DNA of 64,000 nucleotides from Delphinus delphis (Eukaryota > Chordata > Mammalia > Artiodactyla > Delphinidae), in NCBI RefSeq assembly GCF_949987515.2, contig NC_082696.1:33212431-33276430 (forward strand). Reading direction: 5' to 3'. Both the position numbers and the translations under genes were made by a program. The notes under the pieces were generated by a model. The model had not been told where the DNA came from. It did not search any database and saw only the letters and a program-made list of their open reading frames with translations. Positions 45,072 to 56,499 of this stretch are shown here, in pieces; the first letter of the stretch is position 1, and every line of letters begins with the position of its first letter.

Positions 45072-45930
45072 TTTTTTTTAAACAACTTCATTGGAGTATA
45101 ATTGCTTTACAATGTTGTGCTTTCTGCTGTATAACAAAGTGAATCGGCTATATGTGTACATATATCCCCTATGCCCTCCCTCTTGCGTCTCCCTCCCACC
45201 CTCCCTACCCCACCCCTCCAAGTGGTCACAATGCACCGAGATGATCTCCCTGTGCTATAAACCTGCTTCCCACTACCTATTTACATTTGGTAGTGTATAT
45301 ATATCAATGCTACTCTCTCACTTCGTCCAGGCTTACCCTTCCCCCTCCCCATGTCCTCAAGTCCATTCTCTACATCTGAGTCTTTATTCCTGTCCTGCCC
45401 CAGGCTCATCAAAACCTTTTTTTTGTTTTTAGATTTCATATTTATGTGTTAGCATACAGCATTTGTTTTTCTCTTTCTGACTTACGTCACTCTGTATGAC
45501 AGTGCCTAGGTGCATCCACCTCACTACAAATAACTCAATTTTGTTTCTTCTTATTGCTGAGCAATATTCCATTGCATATATATGTCACATCTTCTTTACC
45601 CATTCACCTGTCGATGGACACTTAGATTGCTTCCATGTCCTGGCTATCGTAAATAGAGCTGCAATGAACACTGGTACAAGACTCTTTTTGAATTATGGTT
45701 TTCTCAGGGTATATGCCCAGTAGTGGGATTGCTGGGTTGTATGGTAGTTCTATTTTTAGTTTTTTAAGAAAACTCCATACTGTTCTCCATAGTGACTGTA
45801 TCAATTTACATTCCCACCAACAGTGCCAGAGGGTTCCCTTTTCTCCACACCCTCTCCAGCATTTATTGTTTGTAGATTTTTTGATGGTGGCCATTCTGAC
45901 CGGTGTGAGGTGATGTCACATTGTAGTTTT

Positions 45931-46140
45931 TTTGTTTTTTGTTTTTTTGCGGTATGCGGGCCTCTCACTGTTGTGGCCTCTCCCGTTGTGGAGCACAGGC
46001 TCCGGACGCGCAGGCTCATCGGCCATGGCTCACGGGACCAGCCGCTCCGCGGCATGTGGGATCTTCCCGGACTGGGGCACGAACCCGTGTCCCCTGCAAT
46101 GCCAGGCAGACTCTCAACCACTGTGCCACCAGGGAAGCCC
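45931..46140 (-). mobile_element. CHR-1 SINE in the L1 (1)
   Basis: CHR-1 with T-rich tail (interrupted by G). TSD CACATTGTAGTTTT at 45917-45930 and CACGTTGTAGTTTT at 46141-46154 (one mismatch), inside the ORF2 C-terminal region. Confidence 0.95.
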
Positions 46141-48197
46141 CACGTTGTAGTTTTGATTGGCATTTCTCTAATGGTTAGTGACATTGAGCATCCTTTCATG
46201 TGTTTTTTGGCAATCAGTATACCTTCTTTGGAGAAATGTCTGTTTAGGTCTTCTGCCCATTTTTGGATTGGGTTGTTGGTTTTCTTGATATTCAACTGCA
46301 TGAGCTGCTTATAAATTCTGGAGATTAATCCTTTGTCAGTTGTTTCATTTGGATTTTCTCCCATTCTGAGGGTTGCCTTTTTGTCTTGTTTATGGTTTCC
46401 TTTGCTCTGCAAAAGCTCTTAAGTTTCATTAAGTCCCACTTGTTTATTTTGTTTTTATTTCCATTTCTCTAGAGGTGGGTTAAAAAGGATCTTGCTGTGA
46501 TTTATGTCATAGACTATCCTGCCTATGTTTCCTCTAAGAGATTTATAGTGTCTGGCCTTACCTTTAGGTCTTTAATCAATTTTGGGTTTGTTTTTGTGGA
46601 TGGTGTTAGCGAGTGTTCTAATTTCATTCCTTTACATGGAGCTGTCCAGTTTTCCCAGCACCACTTGTTGAAGAGGATGTCTTTTCTCCATACTGTATAC
46701 TCTTGCCTCCTTTATCAAAGATAAGGTGACCATACGTGCGTGGGTTTACCTCTGGGCTTTCTATCCTGATCCATTGATCTATATTTCTGTTTTTGTGCCA
46801 GTACAATACTGTCTTGATTACTATAGCTTTGTAGTATAGTCTGAAGTCAGGGAGCCTGATTCCTCCACCTCCATTTTTCTTTCTCAAGATTGCTTTGGCT
46901 ATTCGGGGTCTTTTGTGTTTCCAAACAAATTGTGAAATTTTTGTTCTTGTTCTGTGAAAAATGCCATTGGTAGTTTGATACTGATTGCATTGATTCTGTA
47001 GATTGCTTTGGGTAGTAGAGTCATTTTCACAATGTTGATTCTTCCAATCCAAGAACATGGTATATTTCACCATCTGTTTGTATCATTTAAATTTCTTTCA
47101 TCAGTGTCTTATAGTTTTTTGTATACAGGTCTTTTTTCTCCTTAGGTAGGTTTATTCCTAGGTATTTTTTTTCTTTTTGTTGTAGTTGTGAATGGGCGTG
47201 TTTCCTTAACTTTTCTTTCATATTTTTCGTCATTAGTTTATAGGAATGCAGGAGCTTTCTGCGCATTGATTTTGTATCCTGCTACTTTACCAAATTCATT
47301 GATTAGCTCTAGTAGTTTTCTGGTAGCATCTTTAGGATTCTCTATGTACAGTATCATGTCATCTGCAAACAGTGACAATTTTAGTTCTTCTTTTCTGATT
47401 TGGATTCCTTTTATTTCTTTTTCTTCTCTGACTGCCGTGGCTAAACCTTCCAAAACTATGCTGAATAACAGTGGTGAGACTGAGCAACCTTGTCGTGTTC
47501 CTGATCTTAGTGGAAATGGTTTCAGTTTTTCACCACTTAGAACAATAATGGCTGTGGTTTTGTCATATATGGCCTTTATTATGTTGAAGTAGGTTTCCTC
47601 TATGCCTACTTTCAGGAGAGTTTTTTACCATAAATGGGTGTTTAATTTTGTCAAAAGCTTTTTCTCCATCTGTTGAGATGATCATATGGTTTTTATCCTT
47701 CAATTTCTTAAAATGGTGTATCACATTGATCAATTTGCATATATTGAAGAATCCTTGTATTCCTGGGATAAACGCCATTTGATCATGCTGTATGATCCTT
47801 TTAATGTGCTGTTGGATTCTGTTTGCTAGTATTTTGTTGAGGATTTTTGCATCTATGTTCATCAGTGATATTAGCCTGTAGTTTTCTTTTTTGTGACATC
47901 TTTGTCTGGTTTTGGATCAGGGTGATGGTGGCCTCATAGAATGGGTATGGGAGTGTTCCTCCCTCTGCTATATTTTGGAAGAGTTTGAGAAGGATAGGTG
48001 TTAGCTCTTCTCTAAATGTTTGATAGAATTCACTCGTGAAGCCATCTGGTCCTGGGCTTTTGTTTGTTGACCAATCTTTAATCACAGGTTCAATTTCAGT
48101 GCTTCTGATTGGTGTGTTTATATTTTCTATTCCTTCCTGATTCAGTCTCAGAAGGTTGTGCTTTTCTAAGAATTTGTCCATTATTTCCAGGTTGTCC

Positions 48198-48401
48198 TTT
48201 CTTTTCTTTTGTGGTACGCTGGCCTCTCAGTGTTGTGGCCTCTCCCGTTGCAGAGCACAGGCTCTGGACGCACAGACTCAGCGGCCATGGCTCATGGGCC
48301 CAGCCACTCCACAGCATGTGGGATCTTCCCGGACCGGGGCACACACCCGTGTCCCCGGCATCGGCAGGTGGACTCTCAACTGCTGCGCCACCAGGGAAGC
48401 C
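48198..48401 (-). mobile_element. CHR-1 SINE in the L1 (2)
   Basis: CHR-1 body with a short, mixed T tail. The 11-bp TSD CCAGGTTGTCC is at 48187-48197 and 48402-48412, in the ORF2 region between endonuclease and RT. Confidence 0.95.
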
Positions 48402-49682
48402 CCAGGTTGTCCATTTTATTGGCATATAGTTGCTTGTAGTAATCTCTCATGATCCTTTGTATTTCTGCGCTGTCACAGTTGTTACTTCTCCTTTTTCATT
48501 TCTAATTCTGTTGATTTGAGTCTTCTCCCTTTTTTTCTTGATGAGCCTGTCTAATGGTTTATCAATTTTATCTTCTTAAAGAAACAGGTTTTAATTTTAT
48601 TGATCTTTGTTAATGTTTCCTTCATTTCTTTTTCATTTATTTCTGGTCTGATCTTTATGATTTCATTCTTCCTACTATTCTGGGGTTATTTTGTTCTTCT
48701 TTCTCTAATTGTTTTAGGTGTAAGGTTAGGCTGTTTATTTGAAATTTTTCTTGTTTCTTGAGGTAGGATTGTATTGCTACAACACAATAACTTCCCTCTT
48801 AGAACTGCTTTTGCTGCATTCCATAGGTTTTCGGCCATCGTGTTTTCATTGTCATTTGTTCCTAGGTATTTTTTGATTTCTTCTTTGATTTCTTCAATGA
48901 TCTTTTGGTTATTTAGTAGTGTATTGTTTAGCCTCCATGTGTTTGTATTTATTACAGCGTTTTTCCTGTAATTGATATCTAGTCTCATAACGTTGTGGTC
49001 AGAAAAGATACTTGATACAATTTCAATTTTCTTAAATTTACCAAGGCTTGATTTGTGACCCAAGATATGATCTATCCTGGAGAATGTTCCATGAGCACTT
49101 GAGAAGAAACTGTATTCTGTTGCTTTGGGATAGAATGTCCTATAAATATCAATTAAGTCCATCTTGTTTAATGTAACATTTAAAGCTTGTGTTTCCTTAT
49201 TTATTTTCAGTTTGGTTGATCTGTCCATTGGTGAAAGTGTGGTGTTAATGTCCTCTACCATTATTTTGTTACTGTCGATTTCCCCTTTTATGGCCGTTAG
49301 TATTTGCCTTATATATTGAGGTGCTCCTATGTTTGGTGCATAAATATTTACCATTGTTACAACATCTTGGATTGACCCCTTGATCATTATGTAGTGTCCT
49401 TCTTTGTCTCTTCTAATAGTCTTTATTTTAAAGTCTATATTGTCTGATATGAGAATTGCTACTCCAGCTTTCTTCTGATTTCCATTTGAATGGAATATCT
49501 TTTTCCACCCCCTGCCTTTCAACCTGTATGTGTCCCTAGGTCTAAAGTGGGTCTCCTGTAGACAGCATACATTCAGGTCTTGTTTTTGTATCCATTCAGC
49601 CAGTCTATGTCTTTTGGTTGGAGCAGTTAATCCATTTACATTTAAGGTAATTATCAATATGTATGTTCCTATTACCATTTTT

Positions 49683-50618
49683 TTAATTGTTTTGGGCTTG
49701 TTTTTGTAGGTCTTTTCCTTCTCTTGTGTTTCCTGCCCAGAGAAGTTCCTTTATGATTTGTTGTAAAGCTGGTTTGGTGGTGCTGAACTCTCTCAGCTTT
49801 TGCTTGTCTGTAAAGGTTTTGATTCCTCCATTGAACGTGAATGAGGTCCTTGTTGGGTAGAGTTGTATTGGTTGTAGGTTTTTCCCTTTCATCACTTTAA
49901 ATATGTCCTGCCACTCTGTTCTGGCTTGCAGAGTTTCTGCTGAAAGATCAGCTATTAACCTTATGGGAATTCCCTTGAATGTTATTTGTTGTTTTTCTCT
50001 TGCTGCTTTTAATATTTTTTCTTTGTATTTAATTTTTGATAGTTTGATTAATATGTGTCTTGGCATGTTTCACCTTGAACTTATTCTGTATGGCACTCTC
50101 TGTGCTTACTGTAATTGATTGACTATTTCCTTTCCCATGTTTGGGAAGTCTTCAACTATAATCTCTTCAAATATTTTCTCAGTCCCTTTCTTTTTCTCTT
50201 CTTTTTCTGGGACCCCTATAATTCAAATGTTGGTGCATTTAATGTTGTCCCAGAGGTCTCTGAGACTGTGCTCAATTCTTTTCATTCTTTTCTCTTTATT
50301 CTGCTCTGCAGTAGTTATTTCCACTATTTTATCTTCCAGGTCACTTATCTGTTCTTCTGCCTCAGTTATTCTGCTATTGATTCCTTCTAGAGAATTTTTA
50401 ATTTCATTTATTGTGTCCATCATTGTTTGTTTGCTCTTTAGTTCTTCTAGATCCCTGTTAAAAGTTTCTTGTATTTTCTCCATTCTATTTCCAAGATTTT
50501 GGATCATCTTTACCATCATTGCTCTGAATTATTTTTCAGGTAGACTGCCTATTTCCTCTTCATTTGTTTGGTCTGGTGGGTTTTTACCTTGCTCCTTCAT
50601 ATTTCTGTGTCTTCTCAT
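49683..50618 (-). pseudogene. L1 ORF1, broken
   Basis: Start ATG at 50618. A stop lies near 50531 (GAA changed to TAA just before the FRAMM segment). The coiled coil (MMVKMIQNLGNRMEKIQETF, then ISDLEDKIVEITTAEQNKEK) is in 50223-50519. The RRM/C-terminal part (PRHILIKLSKIKYKEKILKA, ETLQARTEWQDIFKVM) is in 49683-50066, with a frameshift between the two. ORF1 ends four bases before the ORF2 ATG. Confidence 0.9.
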
Positions 50619-51298
50619 TTTGCTTAACTTACTGTTTTTGTGGTCTCCTTTCTGCAGGCTTCAAGTTTGTAGTCCCCGTAGTTTTTGGAGTCTGACCCCA
50701 GTGGGTAAGGTTGGTTCAGTGGCTTGTGTAGGCTTCCTGATGGAGGGGACTGGTGCCTGTGTTCTGGTGGATGAGGCTGGATCTTTTCTTTCTGGTGGGC
50801 AGGACCACGTCTGGTCCTGTGTTTGGGGATGTCTGTGAACTTTCTATGGTTTTAGGCAGCCTCTCTGCTAATGGTTGGGGTTGTGTTCCTGTCTTGCTAG
50901 TTGTTTGGCATGGGGTGTCCAGCACTGGAGCTTGCTGGTCGTTGAGTGGAGCTGGGTCTTAGCATTGAGTCAGAGACCTCTGGGAGAGCTCTCACTGATT
51001 GATGTCACGTGGGGCCGGGAGGTCTCTGGTGGTCCAGTCCTGAACTTGGCTCTCCCACCTCGGAGGCTCAGACCTGACACCCGGCCAGATCACTAAGACC
51101 CTGTCAGCCACACAGCAACTGAGGAACTCCCAGGCAGACGGGAATGTTAGAGAGGCTTCTGAGCCTGATCCGCCATCAGCCACCGAGCTTCTTCTGCCAC
51201 CACAGCCTCCCTCTACCCTGTAGATGTATTTTTGATGTATTTGTGGGGAGGAAGGTGATCTCTACATCTTACTCCTCTACCGTCTTGAAGGTCCCCCC
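50619..51298 (-). promoter_or_regulatory. Short L1 5'UTR
   Basis: It shares its first ~75 bp with the plus-strand L1 (TCCTCCCCACAAATACATC), then has ~100 bp of its own, then rejoins the other copy at about its position 10987 (GCTGTGTGG, then GGGTGTCAGG and GGTGGGAGAGCCAAGTTCAG). About 1.3 kb of the longer 5'UTR, including the CpG-rich part, is absent. The YY1-like site is changed to CAAGACGGTAG. Confidence 0.75.
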
Positions 51299-52280
51299 TA
51301 CTATTTATTATAATAATAAATTTAATACATTTATTATTTATTTTAATAATTAAAATTTGATTTTATGAAGCTTTTAATTTTATAATAAGCAAAAAGCATT
51401 TCTAAAAGTAACATTCAATACTATTAGTGAGGTGCAAATATATATTCCTTATTTACAACATAATTCCATAATTTTAAATTTTTTAACATAATACTTTAAA
51501 ATAACATCATATAAGCATAACTTAAAATATTATATGCAAGAAACTCCTTGGTCTGTCCATGTTTTTATTACCATTAGCATCTCTTGTTTCTTTTCCCTGT
51601 TTGTGCAGACAACATGGTAACATACTTATATTAGCCAAAATTTGATGTAATCAAGAGAGGTACAAAAATCATTCTGTGTATAGAATCATAAAAGACTAGA
51701 AATCAGCCCTAGGAGAAGGTGAAGGTAAAATGAGCTGCTTTTGAGCTAAATTCTATTCCCCCAAAAGAGAGACTTAACTAGTGACTACTGCACCTCTTTT
51801 CCTTCCCTCAATTTTTATTGGTACTTTCAACTATTAAGTAGACTTATCTCAGACCCACAATACATAGGACATAGTTGACCACAAACTTAAGAAAAACGAC
51901 TAAAGAAATGCTTCCTTTTAATATGTAGGACAATTAAATCTGTAATGATTAATTACACACTATTAATGTTTCACCTCTTTTTTTTAATGGGTGGGAACAC
52001 AAAATTACAGAATGCTGTTTTGACTTGCATAATACTGAAAATGATGTTCAGCATTGTATTCCCATAAAAACTTTTCAAGAGACTAATATGTTGCCACATT
52101 GTGTTGAGTATAGGAGATGTGAAAATGAGCTAGATGTAACCTTTAACTTGCAAAATATATGGTCATTCAATAACTCATCCTCCTTCCCCAAATCTCTCAT
52201 GCCTATACCTGCCTCTCTGTTCTCATTGCTTAGTCTCTAATATACATTTTATAACAACACCTCTAAAATATAGCTACTTC
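51299..52280. other. AT-rich DNA, no feature recognised
   Basis: No coding or RNA signal. Confidence 0.4.
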
Positions 52281-52510
52281 CTGTGAGGCAGAGCATTATG
52301 GTGGAAAAAACATGATCTTTGAAGGCAGAGAGACTTTTAGATTCAAATCTTAACATTAACACTCATGAAATGTATGTTTTTGAAGAAGTTACTTCAACTC
52401 TCTTGGCTTAATTTCATCATTTGTAATATATGGGCATTAACATCTATATCAAAGTGTTTTTGCAGGGAGTAAATGAGATAACAGTTGTGCAAGTCTCCTC
52501 AGAAATTATC
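52281..52510 (+). repeat. MIR SINE
   Basis: GGCAGAGCATTATGGTGGAA, AAGGCAGAGAGACTTTTAGA, ATTCAAATCTTAACATTAAC, TCATCATTTGTAATATATGG and AGTAAATGAGATAACAGTTG follow MIR in direct orientation over most of its length. Confidence 0.75.
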
Positions 52511-53500
52511 AAGTCTAAATAAGTCTTTATTTCCTATCTTCTACTGGCATTGAGAAAATGATGTAAACATATTTTATAAACTGTAAATTAATCTAGTAAT
52601 TTTAATTTTGTTTTGAATCCATCAATCATATTGCAGATAGACTAATCTCCTTAAATTTGCTTTAACACACAATATGCCTCAAAAACCTTGATCAGCTTTC
52701 CATTTTCTTCCTCAGGTAGTCTAGCTCCACCACTCGACTTTCAAGGTCACCAAAAGTTGTTCACATCATCCCTATCCAATCATTTCCCGATTACTTCTTG
52801 AGGTCTACTGTAATTTCTAAATCTTCTCTGTACAATTTGAACAGGCATGCACATTCTCTCCCTTCTAGGCCTTGGATCTCACTTCTAGGACTTCTAGTCT
52901 TTGTTAGGATGGTTTAGCAAACTAATACATGTCATTTTCGAATCTTTGTTAATGTTCCCATAAAACCAGATGGAACACTCAGGGTAGCAAAATCAAACAC
53001 TGTGGAAAATAGGTGACGATACACACCTCAAGAACAATACCCAAATAGTTTTGTTGGGTGCCTCTGCAGGAGGAAGTAGAGGAAAGGCACAGGGATTTTT
53101 TAGAGCCATAACAGCTAGAGAACCCTCAAATTATCAAGCTCTGAAAAGCTTGGGAAGGAAATATGGGAACATTAACTGATTTGGAAAAGGACTTGACAGC
53201 TTCCAATTTGTGGGTACAATACAGGAAAACATGGTAAGATCACATGGTGTTGGAGTAGTCTGAACCCTCAAAACTCTATTTAAAAAACAAACAAAACAAT
53301 CAAAACTCCTTCCAAAATCTGCTGGAGAGTAGAATGAGAAATAGGGGAGGGGCAAAGAAAGAAAAAGTCATCTAATATTGGAGAGGGGAAAAAAGACATA
53401 AGATCTCGGAGAGTATGAAGACATATTTTATCCAACACTTCATTAAACTAACAGAAGAGAGAGGTCTAGAACCATGAAGCTAGGAAATACAATTGTACCC
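52511..53500. other. Mostly unassigned; weak L2 similarity at 52680-52880
   Basis: The C/T-rich text (CTTGATCAGCTTTCCATTTT, then TTCTCTCCCTTCTAGGCC) loosely follows L2 3' sequence. No gene. Confidence 0.35.
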
Positions 53501-53883
53501 ACTTTTCTCTCCTAAGAATACAAGAAAATTAATCTGAAGCATTAGCAATGAAAAGGATTGCAGCCAAATCACAGATAAAATTATTGTAGCAAAACTGAAA
53601 TTAAGGAGAAAGTTTATGTCCCTACAGACAATGAAAGTGCACTAGAATAATATTCCCACAAAACAGTTACCTAATCATTAAATATTAGCCCAAAGAATTT
53701 AAGAAATTTTTACAAACTATGAATTAATAGCTTAAGTAAAGAATTATACAAATTCATAAATGTGATGACTAGACGAAAGTATGATTTGAAAGACTGCTGA
53801 AAAAAACTTAGAAAGAATTCTAAATAAAAGAAAAAAATCACTTCAGAAATGAAGACTAAACTAGAAGGGATACACATATACAT

Positions 53884-53913
53884 GCACACGCACACACACA
53901 CACACACACACAC
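53884..53913. repeat. (CA)n microsatellite
   Basis: About 14 CA units, inside the HAL1-like element. Confidence 0.95.
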
Positions 53914-53989
53914 CAGCATGATTAATGGCTTAAGAGAAAGAAAAGATGGAAAGGGCTTAATGTTTGAAAAGCAAAACAAAATAGAGATA

Positions 53990-54205
53990 GGGCTTCCCTG
54001 GTGGCGCAGGGGTTGAGGGTCCGCCTGCCGGTGCGGGGGACGTGGGTTCGTGCCCCGGTCCGGGAGGATCCCACGTGCCGCAGAGTGGCTGGGCCTGTGA
54101 GCCATGGCCGCTGAGCCTGCGTGTCCGGAGCCTGTGCTCCGCAACGAGAGAGGCTGCAGCAGTGAGAGGCCCGCATACTGCAAAAAAAAAAAAAAAAAAG
54201 AAAAG
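53990..54205 (+). mobile_element. CHR-1 SINE
   Basis: Head GGGCTTCCCTGGTGGCGCAG, complete body, tail poly(A) with a final GAAAAG. The 11-bp TSD AAATAGAGATA is at 53979-53989 and 54206-54216. Confidence 0.96.
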
Positions 54206-55469
54206 AAATAGAGATAAAAGGGGATTCAAAAGAAAATGATAAACATCACTGGAAGTTAGGCAAGATCCAACATATGAAAACCATGACCATAAAACAGAAC
54301 AAATACTAAAAACACAATTCAAAAACACTTTCTTGAAAAAAGAAAGGCTGAAAGTACATATTGTAAGGCACATTATATATGTGGACAAATGATCCAGAAG
54401 AGGATACACTGTCACATTTAGTATAAAAAAAAATGAATTTTTAAGAAAAAGGAAAAGGGGGCAGGGGGGTAGTTTGAGCAGTTAGGCAAAAACATCAAGA
54501 TATCTAAAAGGAAAAGAAAATTAAATTGTTGTTAGACTGTTTGACAGCAGTACTTTATGCCAGAAGACAACTGAAGAAACAGATTTGAGAAACACAATAA
54601 AAGAAAATGTAAGCCAATAATTTTTATATTCAGGCAAATTGCCATACATACATACAAGCATACTACATATACAAGCTGAAAAGCGTCCAACTCTTAGGAA
54701 TATCAGGAGCCCAGAGAATATTACTTCCATGAGCATTCTGAAGGAATCTATTAAAGAAAAAGTTTCAGGCAAGTTAAATAAATTGGGAGTCATCAGCAAG
54801 ATGTCTAGAAGAAGCTTTAAGGATATATTTATCTGCAGAACTAAAAGTAAATGATGGTTATAAAGAAAATAGTATAGTCACAAAAAACTACATTCTCTAA
54901 AAGTGTAGATACATTACAATTATTTTACACTGAGTATGGGGAGCAAGAACTGATACTAAATGAGGTAGTCCAACAGATGGCACCCCAAAGTCATTTAAAC
55001 CTAATTTTAAGTTTCTACATATAAATTCCTGTCTATAGGTAATACTGCAGATAGAGAAACAAGTTAAATGATACCACAGGAAGAAAGGTGTCAAACCCAG
55101 AATTCCTCAGGACACCTGACCCAGGTTCTTCAACAAGTCAATGGCATGAAAAACTAAAGGAGGACCATTCAACATTAGAAATAACCTAAAAAACATAATA
55201 ACCAAGCACAGTGAGAGTTCCTTGTTTGAATCCTAATTCAAACCAACTGCAAAAAGATATTTTTTAGATATTTTGGGACATTTGAATATGAACTGGATAT
55301 TAGATCATAATAAAAATTAAAATTATGTAAGATGTGATAATGGCACTGTGGTTATGTAAGAAAATGCCTCCCCTTTTCAGAGATGCATATTGATGTATTT
55401 AGAGGTTGAAACGACATGAATTCTGCAATTTGCTTTGAAATACTTTAGTATAAATAATTGGAGGATAAA

Positions 55470-55592
55470 TATAAATAAATATAATATAAATAAATATATA
55501 AATTTAAATATAAATAAATATAAATATAAATTTATTTTTAAATAAATTTAAAAAATTATATTTATTTATAAATATAAATAAATATAAATAAA
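55470..55592. repeat. AT-rich low-complexity tract (ATAAAT repeats)
   Basis: Repeated ATAAATAT/AAATATAA units replace the usual low-complexity part of the LINE 3'UTR. Confidence 0.85.
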
Positions 55593-55671
55593 TGGAGCAA
55601 GTTTGTCAAAATGTTGATGATTGGGTGATGACAGTGTTTCATAATAAAAGTTTAAAAAAAGAAAAGAAAAA

Positions 55672-56103
55672 TGGCACCCAAAAGATTCCCAAGTCAAATA
55701 CCTGGAACCTGTAAATGTTACCTTATTTAGAAAAAGAATCTTTGCAGATGTAATTAAGGACCTTGAGATGAGATCATTCTGGATTATCTGAGTGTTCCTT
55801 AAATCTAATGAAAAGAACCTTATGAGACAGACAGAGGAGAACAGACAGAAGAGCAAGGAAGTAATGTGGCCATGGATGCAGACATTGGTGTGGTGCAGCA
55901 AAGGACTGCCAAGGAATGCCAACTGCCACCAGAAGCTGGAAAAAGCAAGGAATGCGATTTTCCCTAAAAGTCTCTGGAGGGCATTTGGCCCTGCTGACAG
56001 TTTGAGTTTGGACTTCTGGCCTCCAGAACTGTGAGAGAATAAATTTTTATTGTTCGAAACCACTAAGTTTGTGGTAATTTGTTATGGTAGCCCTATGAAA
56101 CAA
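55672..56103 (+). mobile_element. MLT1 LTR (ERVL-MaLR)
   Basis: GCACCCAAAAGATTCCCAAG, AATCTTTGCAGATGTAATTA, CTGCCACCAGAAGCTGGAAA, TTTGGACTTCTGGCCTCCAG, AACTGTGAGAGAATAAATTT and GTGGTAATTTGTTATGGTAG cover nearly the whole MLT1 consensus in order. Solitary LTR without internal genes. Confidence 0.85.
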
Positions 56104-56127
56104 ACACAGTAAATTCATTAATAGTCA

Positions 56128-56475
56128 TAGTATGGTGGGGGAAACTCAGCAAGGCCTAGAGTCCACTCTGTGTCCCACTGTCTCTGCATGGCCCAGCAAA
56201 CATTTGTTTTTCCATCTCCATGTGAATTGCCTTCTCCCCTCTGTAGTCCCAAACAACTACCCCCAATATCTTTTGTCTTCAGCTGAGAATAATATTTAAG
56301 GTGAGAATTTTGGCCTTTGTGGTGAGTTACTCAGTTTTCCTAGGTCTCTCCTATGTATACGTGTTATTAAACTTTTGTTTGATTTTCTCCTGTTAATCTG
56401 TATTACGCCAATTTAATTCTTAGATCAGCCAGAAGAACCTAGAAGGGTAGAAGAATATTTCTTCCTCCCTAACAT
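56128..56475 (+). mobile_element. Endogenous retroviral LTR (3' part), probably class I or ERVL
   Basis: The 3' half shows an ATTAAA signal in GTTATTAAACTTTTGTTTGA, then CTCCTGTTAATCTGTATTAC and AAGAACCTAGAAGGGTAGAA, ending TTCTTCCTCCCTAACA. This is the R/U5 layout of a mammalian ERV LTR ending in CA. The 5' end is uncertain, and no tRNA primer-binding site is recognisable right after it. The pol remnant that follows in the same orientation supports an ERV. Confidence 0.55.
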
Positions 56476-56499
56476 AGGAAACACATTCACCTCTTAAGG

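Larger units (their letters stand above)
45430..49678 (-). pseudogene. L1 ORF2, broken, long endonuclease frame kept
   Basis: The start ATG is at 49678. A 330-codon open frame runs to 48686 and holds the whole endonuclease domain: ITLNVNGLTAPTKRHR, CLQETHFRPRD, INTTLSP (with the active-site D and N kept although the preceding GD is ED) and SDHNVM. Then come an indel-rich linker, the RT palm (INTPIRSTE, NKSPGPDGFTSEFYQTF near 48000-48181; [14 protein letters not shown] in 47238-47453) and the Cx3Cx7Hx4C knuckle in 45622-45894. Frameshifts, stops and two SINEs split it. Confidence 0.93.
45072..51298 (-). mobile_element. L1 reaching the 5' terminus, inactive, with two SINEs inside
   Basis: Minus strand. 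Poly(A) shows as poly(T) at 45072-45079, then the 3'UTR complement, ORF2, ORF1 and a short 5'UTR ending at the terminal CCTTCAAGACGGTAGAGGAG (read on the minus strand, close to 51298). About 5.8 kb without its two CHR-1 insertions. The 5'UTR is only ~680 bp against ~1960 bp in the plus-strand copy. No clean TSD was found. Confidence 0.93.
53501..55650 (+). mobile_element. HAL1-like (ORF1-only type) ancient LINE, decayed
   Basis: The ORF1-like region shows AGGCAAAAACATCAAGATAT, then GACAGCAGTACTTTATGCCA, GAAAATGTAAGCCAATAATT and AGCATTCTGAAGGAATCTAT, the order I know from HAL1/ancient L1 ORF1. The 3' part (GTGATAATGGCACTGTGGTT, then CAGAGATGCATATTGATGTA and TTCATAATAAAAGTTTAAAA) matches the usual 3' end. 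No frame survives. It is interrupted by a (CA)n, a CHR-1 SINE and an AT-rich stretch. Confidence 0.65.

Noticed and set aside
45801..46412. Minus-strand 203-codon 'fusion' frame
   Set aside because: It reads from L1 ORF2 through a CHR-1 SINE and back into ORF2. It is an insertion artefact, not a gene.
50119..50838. Plus-strand 239-codon frame resembling a membrane protein
   Set aside because: Antisense shadow of L1 ORF1; its hydrophobicity comes from T-rich complement of A-rich codons.
53884..53913. CA, TG, ATT and GATA runs as regulatory or CRISPR-like repeats
   Set aside because: Plain microsatellites without spacers; no array structure.
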